From the NCBI GenBank assembly GCA_003427395.1, contig BFEA01000487.1, positions 1,074,737-1,138,736 of the forward strand: DNA of 64,000 bases. The letters are read 5' to 3'. Position 1 is the first letter of the stretch, and the number at the start of each line of letters is the position of its first letter. The translations under genes and the position numbers were made by a program. The notes below the pieces were generated by a model that saw only the letters and a list, made by a program, of their open reading frames with translations, was not told the origin of the DNA and did not search any database. Shown one piece after another: positions 55,761 to 64,000 of the stretch. This DNA is from Chara braunii. Taxonomy: Eukaryota; Streptophyta; Charophyceae; Charales; Characeae.

Positions 55761-56747
55761 CAGGGTTGTCGAGCCCCGGTCGGGGCCTCGGGGGTCCGGG
55801 GGTGGGCACCCCCAACCCCGGCTCCGGACCCACCCACCCCCCCAAAAAAAAAATAAAAAAATAAAAAATAAAATAAAATAAAATAAAATAGTGGGGGGCG
55901 CGCAGCGAGAGCGAGCACCACGTGGGCTAAACCCCAAAAATGGGGTTTTATGCCCCACCCCGGACCCCCCCCGGGCCCATACCCACCACTGGTGGGACCG
56001 GGGTAGCTGCTGGTGCAGGGCCGAGGGCGGGACCAACAGCTGGCGAGGGCGGGGTTGAGTGTTGGCGGGGGNNNNNNNNNNNNNNNNNNNNNNNNNNNNN
56101 NNNNNNNNNNNNNNNNNNNNNNNNNNNNNNNNNNNNNNNNNNNNNNNNNNNNNNNNNNNNNNNNNNNNNNNNNNNNNNNNNNNNNNNNNNNNNNNNNNNN
56201 NNNNNNNNNNNNNNNNNNNNNNNNNNNNNNNNNNNNNNNNNNNNNNNNNNNNNNNNNNNNNNNNNNNNNNNNNNNNNNNNNNNNNNNNNNNNNNNNNNNN
56301 NNNNNNNNNNNNNNNNNNNNNNNNNNNNNNNNNNNNNNNNNNNNNNNNNNNNNNNNNNNNNNNNNNNNNNNNNNNNNNNNNNNNNNNNNNNNNNNNNNNN
56401 NNNNNNNNNNNNNNNNNNNNNNNNNNNNNNNNNNNNNNNNNNNNNNNNNNNNNNNNNNNNNNNNNNNNNNNNNNNNNNNNNNNNNNNNNNNNNNNNNNNN
56501 NNNNNNNNNNNNNNNNNNNNNNNNNNNNNNNNNNNNNNNNNNNNNNNNNNNNNNNNNNNNNNNNNNNNNNNNNNNNNNNNNNNNNNNNNNNNNNNNNNNN
56601 NNNNNNNNNNNNNNNNNNNNNNNNNNNNNNNNNNNNNNNNNNNNNNGTTTTGGCGGGGGCGAGGGTCCGGTAGCCCCGTGATGGGGGGTCCGGGGGCAAA
56701 ACCCCTACCCCGGCTTGGGCCCCAAGGATCCCCGCGTGACAACCCTG
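55761..56747. mobile_element. hAT-like non-autonomous element inside LINE ORF2
   Basis: Ends are perfect 10-bp inverted repeats, CAGGGTTGTC (55761-55770) and GACAACCCTG (56738-56747). The flanks ATTATCTA (55753-55760) and GTTATCTA (56748-56755) are an 8-bp duplication with one mismatch. Joining the LINE sequences across it restores the endonuclease ETHLL frame, confirming the insertion. The subterminal regions are built of CCCCGG and GGGTCCGGGG motifs. The middle contains a 575-base gap, so coding content is unknown. Confidence 0.8.
56072..56646. other. assembly gap (575 N)
   Basis: Unknown bases inside the GC-rich hAT-like element. Confidence 0.99.
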
Positions 56748-57603
56748 GTTATCTAGCAAGTGAGTTTCCAGGATACAAATCGCGTCTGCCCATTCTTTAC
56801 TTCTACCCCTTGTAGCTGATCATAAATGGTCTGCCGTTTGGATGGTTTAGCTGATGCCAAACCATTTACGTTTAGTGAACGGAGGTCAAGATCTGCTGCT
56901 CTTTTATGTGATTTCCATCTTTTATCCCTGTTGTACAACACGTCCAAAAATATTTATCGCATCCATCACACCAATTTTTTTCTGTGATCCCTGTCACTCT
57001 TTTCGATGGATAAAATTTTATGGATTCATCCACGGGGCTTCTTCAAGAAAACTCCCTTGTTTCAGTAAACCTTTCAGTAGTATTATGGACAGCAACACTG
57101 TAACGTCTACTCCTGTCCAGCATTCACTGACTTTGACCTTTAGTTGTTACAGTTCAATCAACACTTGCTAATTGAACCAGCGCAGATTAGTCGATCGACT
57201 GTATTCATATTTTAGGAAGACATATCGAACTGACAGTCTGTGGGGGTCATCCGTTAATATAACCATCGCCGACACCCCTATCGGAAAGTGATATTTCACA
57301 AAATTACTATCTGTGCTTTGAAGCGGGCCTCGCTTGCCAATCTTCTCAGGACTGAAGGAAAAGTGCCAGACAGGATGCCTTGTACTGCTACTTCTCCATG
57401 GAGTGCGCCTGTGGGTTCAGACAGGCCCACTTCCCCATCCTTTTGCCTTTTGTCTTACAGGTAGGATTAGGATCCCTGGTTTGGAGAGTAACAGGTCTGC
57501 ATGTCCATTCAATAGGAGGTAGCTCAGTTTCTGCCTTCTGCTGACGTGTTCTCCATCAGGTGGGGGAGGCCTGGGAGGTTTGTGTAAACTGATAATCTGA
57601 CCT

Positions 57604-60600
57604 TCATGATCCCCTTCTGACTTTTGAGCCACTGTTGGCATTCCCCTCATTTCTCAGTGTTAGTCTGTTTTTTGCAGACGCAGCATCCTCTGTTTCGTTC
57701 CCCTCCTTTTGATGATGATCTGTCTGGTATGTTGTTTCCACTTTCTGAGTCGGGACTTTGTGAGCAATGCTCACACTTTCTTGAGTTAAAATGCGATCTG
57801 AAGTTCCACCCACTTCTGTAAGATACCCCTCCTGTGATCCTATCAATCCCTGTTCCAATGTCTTCGGGTCCCATTCAATGAGGAGAGAGCTTTTCGGGGC
57901 TACTGTGCAATTTTCGTGTGAATTATGCAAAAACAGAAACTTTTTCTCACCTGTGATATTTGATATCACCTCCTTACTTTGAGATTCTTTACTGGTTCCC
58001 TTTTCTGTGATATTCCTACCAGATTGACTGCTATCTTGGTCTTTGGGGTGAAAATTTTCCCCTTGTAGTGTCCTTCCTTCTTTAACCAGCCCTTCTGGCA
58101 TATCTTCCAACACAGGCTGTGCCACTAATTTACCCACCGAAAGGCTATTTTCTTCAAGTGAGTTGTTTGTTCCTGGTCCTCCCATTGTTGTTATATCCAA
58201 TGGGGGGGCACTTCTTGTTACTGGCTTTAAAAGGTCAGAGGTAAACGTCAGACCTCGAAGCGGGGTAAGAGCGCCTGCTTGCGATAAATTCAAACTAAAA
58301 TCTGCAGGCGGGAGAGAGAGGGNGAGGGGGGGGNGGGGGGGTTCCTCTTGTTTATTCTGCGCCCCCTTCCCTTGTTGGTCCAGGGGGTTTTGTGCAGGTG
58401 TGATGATTTGTCCTGTTGTACCTTGAATCTCTGCCCTTGCCTTTTCATCTCTGTCCCCTTCCTTGAAAGTCCGAGTCGTTACAGCCTGCACTGTTTCAGG
58501 CGACTTTTGGGTGTCTGGGATTTGGAACCGCTTGGTGACAATGGGTACCAGACGATGAAACATCTGCTGCCAGCTCACCCCTCCAGGAAGGTCATGTTCC
58601 AGTGTAGTTTTGAGACTGCTGCTGGATTCCAGGAGGGGTACCAGTTCTTTGTAAGTCTCGTCCCAGAAGGAATCTGATTGTCCTGGGAACCGCAGTTTTA
58701 AGTTTTCTAACAACCGTTCTGCTATGTTCTGCAAATCTGTGTCCCTTTTCTCCGACTGTGTTTGTGCAGGTGAGTTGTTGGACATTTCTGGCATCGGGGG
58801 GCTCCCTGGAACTGGGTCAACTTCCATGGGCTGTACTCCGAAGGCTTCTCTCAGGGGGTCCAAATCCATTAGGACTGCCTCTGTACCATTGTTTGTTGGG
58901 TCCAACTTGTTGTTTTTACCTTCATTTTTGTTACTTTCTTTTTTATCATTTTTTTCGCCCGTGACACTTTCTTCTGTCGAAGTTTGGCAACGTTGTTGTT
59001 TTGTGGTTGCTCCCCCTTGTCCATTTATTGAGAGGTCTAGACTAAATCTGTTGCTTGTTGGGAGGTAGAATCCTGCTTGAGGCCCAGGACTACCTCCACT
59101 CTGTTTGGACCGGGTGTTATCATTACCATTTTTTCCTTTTGAAGATTTGCTTTCCCCTCTTCCTCCTCCTCCCTGTTCCCCTGCCTGGGTTGATGTGGTT
59201 GCTTTGATCCTGTGGGGTTGGGGGGGGCGTGGGGTACGGCCTGTAGACTGCCCTGGGGCCTGGGGGTTTCCACTCAGCTGGTGGTTTTGATGTGCGTCGG
59301 GGATCACCCCTGCCTTCCCAACTCCATTTGTATGGTTGTCCCCCCGAGGATGTTTCATCTATGTAAACCTATCCTTCGTACCCCGGAACATTTGGCAACC
59401 ATTTGTTCGGTCGATGAACATCCTTCTTAAGTGGACCATCAGAATTGGAGGAGTGTTGGGGATGTTGAGGGCAGGCGAAGGTGCCCGTAGGCCCTGCATT
59501 TGAAGCACCACGACCTATATTTGTGGGATGTGTGTATCTGATACAGACGACCTCCCATCTTGAAAGGAATTATGACACCGACAGAGAAAGTGTGATCTTT
59601 GAGTAAGTCTAATGCCAACATTACATAGTCATCACTTTTGGCAACATATGTCGGTAATGGATCAATGAAATCCACCAACTTGTAATGCTGGCCAAAGTCA
59701 TGGATGAATGTCGTTTGTACTTCAATCGGGATATGTTGCAGTTCCACCCAATAGTAGTCCTTCATTAGTTGATCTCTCCTTTCCTCCGGTTCTGTCTTCT
59801 TTGGTTGCCATGGGTAGATGCGGACATCTGATCCATCCCATCGAAGCTTCCTCCACCCATCCATTTTGATTTTGTCCTTCTCAAAAAGACTAAGAACAGT
59901 GAATACGGTGGGAGTGATTGGTTGAATTAGAAAAAACTCCTGAACTGCCTCCGGGTTGTACTTCATTGTCTCCAGTCTTTTGCATAACCATTTAATTTTA
60001 TCATTCACTGACCGGTTTGCACTGTCATCGTAAAAAATCCAGTTGTTTGCATGTTTAGCATAAACTGCATCCCTCTGTGGGAGTTTGTCTACAGAATATG
60101 ATTTCATTAGTATCTTCCTTCCCCCATGTTCAACCACTCCCTGTTCGGAGGGTAGTAAAAAGAGAGTGAGGAAGTACGCGCGTGCTGATGATAAGTTTCC
60201 TAAAGGAATTTTCAGTTCTTCAACTGGCAGACCAAAATCATTAACTGGTGGTCGAAAAATCGTGAGTGATTTTGACTCCAGAGTTTCCCTTACCTTCTTT
60301 GCCCACGAGGGTTGCTCAGATCCTTGTTCTGTCTGCAAATTTTTTGTGCGAGAGATCCAGATTCTTAATTGAAATCCTGCTTCCGTTGGTTCTCTCTTCT
60401 TCCTTTATAATGTCTCCTTCCACTTCCCCCATAATCAAATCCCGTGCTGGTGGTACCTCCCCCTGTTCCCCTAGTTCCGTCTTTGGGTTGTGATCTCTCT
60501 CCCCTGAGACAGGCATCAAGGGGTTTGCAAATAGTGATGTACGAGTTTGGAGGGAAAAATGAAAGTTACCTGTCCCATCCTGACTCATCATACCTGTCCC

Positions 60601-60648
60601 TCGGTCCCCCCTTGTCTGAGGGCACGACATAGGAAGCAAAGGTGGCAA
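57604..60648 (-). pseudogene. LINE ORF1 (zinc-knuckle protein), copy C
   Basis: Probable start ATG near 60648 or 60591 (MMSQDGTGNFHFSLQ). After a frameshift near 60330 the N-terminal domain runs from SWAKKVRETLES through YYWVELQHIPIEVQTTFIHD to the knuckle CFKCRAYGHLR (about 59510), then an indel, then PQHPQH...PGYEG and an in-frame TAG (about 59370) that copy B shares. The 584-codon frame 59358-57604 carries the rest: a low-complexity, charged C-terminal half with LDPLREAFGVQPMEVD. Two ambiguous bases lie near 58323-58335. ORF1 of this type binds the LINE RNA. Confidence 0.8.
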
Positions 60649-61240
60649 CTGGGTAACCGTTGCTCATACCCGACCGCACCCAACTGTAATGGGCAGGTAC
60701 GGTGTCAGAGGGCACGGTGTCACGGCCCTCCTTTGTGTACCAGGTCCTCGCTCGGTGTCAGCTCCTTGCTCCGGCCTGCTGCTCCCTAGGCTCATCTCGT
60801 GCTATAGGTCTGGTACCTGGACTATTCCCGGCGCGGGCCGGTCCCAGTGCCGTAGCCCTCAGCAAAAGGGGTGCGCCACAGGACTTCCATTGGTCCACGC
60901 AGGCTCGGCGCCCTGCTGTACAGCAGAGCACTACCGGCTTGTGACCGTGGGAGCTGCCAGGTTCGCCCTGGGACGCGAAAGTGAGAGGGCGGGCTCATAT
61001 TTTTCAACTGCGCGCTAACCGTCCCTGTACAGGTTATGGGTCAGGTGCATGACACTGACAGCAGTCAAGAGAACAGAAAGCTAAACAAAAAGCAACAAGA
61101 GAAGAAAAATAGAAAATCGGAGGTCTAATTAATGTGGTTGGACTACTAGCTTTAGTTCAGGGGGAATCTGATGGCCTTTGAATCCCAGTTATCGTTGCGT
61201 CCAACTTCTTGGTTATTTTTAACTATTTATTGTTATCATT
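60649..61240. other. unassigned sequence upstream of LINE copy C
   Basis: GC-rich sequence that would be the LINE 5' untranslated region or flanking DNA. I do not find the GC-rich monomers here. The open frames at 60689-61018 have no domain. Confidence 0.4.
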
Positions 61241-61463
61241 ATTCCTTGTTTGCCTTTCTTGACTGGCATGTCGTTTCGATGGAAGGCCGACAGGACAGGT
61301 TTTCGAACTCGAGCGGAGGTATTGCAGTCTAGGCGAGCACAACCCTTCGAATATCACCTGTACCAGGTTTTGCGTGTCTAGGTTCCGCTCGGTAGGACCC
61401 AGCAGTTGTACTGCAGGTCAGATACAGTGGGCCGAAATTTGAAGCGCCACCTTTTATTTCTGC

Positions 61464-61508
<45 letters not shown>

Positions 61509-62010
61509 CGTTATCGTTATTATTTAGTTCCCCCACTTTCAGTTTCCGGCCGTCAATCTGTCACTTCATGGGGAAGGCTGCCGATTCGGGTTTTCAGACT
61601 GCGGCCGCGATCCTATGGTCAAAGCCTTACCGGTCTTTCGTAAGTTGCCTGGACCAGGCCTGTTTGCCCGAATCATGCACACCCCGATGACCAGTTAAGG
61701 GGCAGATATACAGTGAGGACTAAAAAGAAAAGAAAATGGGAAAAGGAAGAAAAGGAACCCCAGATTTGTGTATGAGAGCTGGTGCACGGAGAGATTTTGA
61801 GACACTACCCCCTTATTTCTTTTCCTTTCCCTGTTGTAATTATTGTTATTTTATTTTATTATTATTATTTAATTTTCTAAATCTGACTTTCTACCTGTTG
61901 GCTTGTCCTTTCGCGGGAAGCCAACGGTTCGGATTTTGAACCATCTTATTGTGGCCTAAGTAGGCCGATCCCACGTATACAGTCTGTGGGTGGGTTTTGA
62001 TCTGGCATCG
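61240..62010. repeat. diverged triplicated repeat with TTA-rich spacers
   Basis: Three blocks starting near 61250, 61550 and 61890 share a pattern of a (TTA)n-rich spacer, then CTG.C..TGTC.TTTCG..GGAAGGC and a ..CGG.TTTT.GA motif. Spacing is about 300-340 bp. The clearest TTA microsatellite is at 61462-61509. Identity is low, so boundaries are approximate. Confidence 0.4.
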
Positions 62011-62590
62011 CGCGGCGGGACCTCAATAGGAGGGCGACCCATGGCCGCATTGGTAGGAGGCTTATCACCCCCTTCATGGAGGGTCATAAGCCCCCTCCTT
62101 GCCATCGGACACCGGTACCCGCCAGACATAGGACAAAGCTTGTGTTTTGAGGAAAGGAAAATGTTTGTCAGCATTTCATTATGGGATACCGGATTGGGTC
62201 GCTGTTCCGTTGTGATGATTAGTGACTCTGCTGCCGCATAGTGGTTTCGGACCGTATTTCGACCGATTGAACCTTCGTTTTCGAATTATTTAGTTTTGCC
62301 TCGTTTTTCATTTTGGAAATATTAAAACTGTTAATATGAAGGAAAATTATGAAAGGACTAGAGCTGGTCTCTTCCTTTAGTACGCAGAGTTACGACCTAT
62401 AAAGAAAAGAAAAGGGGGAGGAAATTTTAACGGTACGCACACTAATTGCAGAGTACTTTCTGTTGCAGAGTGTTTCTTCTGCGCTAGTGTTGCGGGCCTG
62501 AGACAAGAGAGAGGGTGGATCTTCGGGGCCTGTAAGGAGGGCTACCTCACTGCGAGCGCCTGGAGATTAAGTTCTCGGTTTTCCTGAGTG
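62011..62590. other. unassigned sequence
   Basis: GC-balanced sequence with no recognised gene. TTATCACCCCCTTCATGGAGG at 62060 and CCTCCTTGCCATCGG nearby are not part of a clear element. Confidence 0.4.
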
Positions 62591-62593
62591 ACA

Positions 62594-63131
62594 ATGGCAT
62601 TACACGGCTATAGGACGGGGTGTTGGCGGCATACAGTGCGCTGGGTTCCAGTGTCGGGTAAAGGCCCTCAGATTACGACGGCGCTGAACTATGATGGGGG
62701 AGAAGTAGTTCGACAGAAGTTCTGTATTGAAGGGGGGGAGAGAGGAGGAGATGCGAGGTGACCAGAGGCTGCAGGCCGCCATTTTCGAAGCGCGAAATAG
62801 GGCAGAGCGGAGGTGCAGACGAGACGGGGTGACCGTGGGCTTGAGAGTGACGGTCATCTATCACGAGACCGAGTCATCAACTGGGACCGAGACAAGGGAG
62901 GAGCAGCACAACGAGAGAGACTCAGGCGGGGAGAGTGAAATGAGCGATGCTGAGTGTGAGACGGATCTCAGGTTCTGGAACAAACCCGATGAGATCCAAA
63001 AGCAGCACCGGACCACGGAGCCGGTGGAAAAGGGACCTGAGGCCAGCTCACGACAACCGACTCCCAGAGGCCGCGGGACCGGAGGCCGCGAGGCAGGAGG
63101 AAAACAGAGCAAGGGGAAGAGACAAGTGTGA
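62594..63131 (+). other. possible protein-coding region, unrecognised
   Basis: A frame from ATG 62594 reads MALHGYRTGCWRHTVRWVPV, then QITTALNYDGGEVVRQKFCI and meets a run of seven or more G near 62731. A second frame then continues as REEEMRGDQRLQAAIFEARN to a hydrophilic Glu/Arg-rich end at 63131. A one-base change in the G run would join them, so this may be a single gene with a sequencing or real frameshift. No domain was recognised and the C-terminal half is low complexity. Confidence 0.3.
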
Positions 63132-64000
63132 GACGCGAGAGGCAGGACACATGCGCTGCGAAGAGGTCAACGAAGAGAGAGACAGAGAGTAAGTGGGAAC
63201 GGGACGAGGTCGCAGAGCATGCCTGGTGTCAACTGAACGACATCTGTAGCGAACCAGAGGTGACGAGATGAGTGGTGCGCATGAGTGTGATGGGCGTGTA
63301 CAGACTTCACGCGGCGCGGCCTGGGAGGAGTAGGAGGGCGGTCAACGAGAGGCGTGAGTGATAGTGGGGCATGCACCCGGCAGGCGCAGGGCAGTCGAGT
63401 AGAGCAAAATGAGAGGGTCAACGGCAAGGGATGGAAAAAAAAATGAGAACTGGATGCGTGTGCAAGGGTGCTGACGTCAACTGAACTGCAGTGTGCGACT
63501 AGCCAGCGAGGGGAGCACACACTGAGATAGGCCGTGTTGAAAGGTGCGCGTAAGGCAGAGAATTCACAACTGCGCGGGGCAGGGGAAAAACAGAACAGAG
63601 GGAAAAGACAAGGGGAGGAGAACCGAGCTCTGACGGTGATGATAGCATACCGCCACACAAGAGAGAGGTGGTCAGATTGGGTTCTTACAGGCAGGGGGGG
63701 CAGTCATGAGTGACTAGCAGGCTTACTCGAAGAACTTAGCTGCGTTCACGCGACTAACGCATTGATGACTGTCCACTCCTATAAACATGCTAAGATCAGA
63801 TGAGATATGAAGTTGCTTATGACCCGATAAGGAAAGGCAGAGAGAGAGGGGTTTTTGCGTGATTGAGCCAGACGTAGGTGAGAGAAACGTACGAGACCGT
63901 TTTTGTTGGCGTCGTCAATAATACACTGGAGGATTGAGTGTCGTGATGAGTCTCAAGTGGTCGGAGAGTGAAGCTGTGAAATCACCAATCTAAGAAGAAT
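63132..64000. other. unassigned purine-rich sequence
   Basis: GA-rich sequence with repeated GAGAGA, GGGGAAAA.CAGAGCA and GTGCGA motifs. The minus-strand frame 63658-63167 (163 codons) is a Ser/Pro/His-rich string typical of purine-rich complement and is not called. Confidence 0.4.

Larger units (their letters stand above)
51387..56950 (-). pseudogene. LINE ORF2 (endonuclease, RT, C-terminal region), copy C
   Basis: In order on the minus strand: DLRSLNVNGLASAK (about 56880), the ICI(L)ETHLLD block split by the hAT-like insertion, WVYILAMLELEIVIILCVYG and MAGDFNVG (about 55480), RT motifs LIFIVFEKAYDHVD (about 54030), ERSVRQGYPITPFFL (about 53880) and SLFADDLSLIEDAS (about 53740, intact F-A-D-D), then the CKFC...H....C zinc motif (about 52040-51970). 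It ends with the C-terminal LPLRPLSDFPDPFP near 51400. Numerous stops and frame changes make it non-functional; the RT motifs remain clear. Confidence 0.85.
51129..60648 (-). mobile_element. LINE copy C, nearly full length
   Basis: Minus strand: ORF1 (60648-57604), a spacer of about 0.65 kb, ORF2 (about 56950-51387), a 3' untranslated region, the conserved tail (51272-51146) and poly(A) (T run 51129-51145). A 987-bp hAT-like element (55761-56747) is inserted in the endonuclease domain. Without it the LINE is about 8.5 kb. I did not find a matching target duplication beyond 60650, so the true 5' end may lie further out. Confidence 0.8.

Noticed and set aside
55758-56815. Proline/glycine-rich open frames of 200-333 codons
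   Set aside because: They span the third gap inside a GC-rich hAT-like element; no real coding evidence.
58163-59430. Plus-strand open frames opposite LINE ORF1 copy C
   Set aside because: Antisense shadows of the 584-codon ORF1 frame.

Overview
This is eukaryotic, gene-poor, repeat-dense DNA with three assembly gaps (15980-16959, 30676-31194, 56072-56646). I found no intact host gene. Nearly every recognisable coding segment is a decayed transposable element: plant-type (L1-like) LINEs with a zinc-knuckle ORF1 and an endonuclease/reverse-transcriptase ORF2, one truncated Ty3/Gypsy element, several hAT-like non-autonomous elements and small foldback or MITE-type elements. The Gypsy Gag and RT wording and the LINE style suggest a streptophyte plant or alga; a charophyte such as Chara is my best guess. 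That is inference from remembered family resemblance, not a search.

Layout. 1-13.6 kb: an (AG)n start, a cluster of foldback/MITE elements (1.9-2.95 kb), two copies of an unrecognised 1.65-kb repeat plus a 265-bp companion arranged in opposite order (3.8-5.7 and 8.6-10.6 kb), a GAT microsatellite, a GC-rich minisatellite and a small LINE remnant. 13.6-17.3 kb: hAT-like non-autonomous elements around a gap. 17.3-20.5 kb: Ty3/Gypsy gag-protease-RT fragment, minus strand. 22.7-27.7 kb: a 5'-truncated LINE (copy A, minus) bracketed by TCCGGA-rich elements. 27.9-30.7 kb: LINE ORF1 (copy B, plus). 31.9-37.6 kb: a LINE (copy D, plus) split by a 2.6-kb insertion and lacking its RT core. 38-41.9 kb: fragments of other retroelements, a U6 snRNA retropseudogene, a PIF/Harbinger-like MITE and a possible unrecognised gene. 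41.95-45.0 kb: the best preserved ORF2 (copy E, plus). 46.4-48.8 kb: a 614-bp non-autonomous retroposon and a tRNA-like SINE head. 49.1-49.9 kb: a foldback next to a very short LINE (copy H). 51.1-60.6 kb: the most complete LINE (copy C, minus), broken by a hAT-like insertion. 60.7-64 kb: a diverged triplicated repeat and one possible coding region.

How it fits together. Most LINE 3' ends, and several insertions with no LINE coding sequence, end in the same about 60-nt tail: GGGACGCTGG..., a hairpin whose arms change together between subtypes, then poly(A). This looks like one LINE machinery moving itself, a monomer-based non-autonomous retroposon, tail-only fragments, a U6 transcript and even a poly(A)-only fragment. 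Target-site duplications visible in several cases support this reading.
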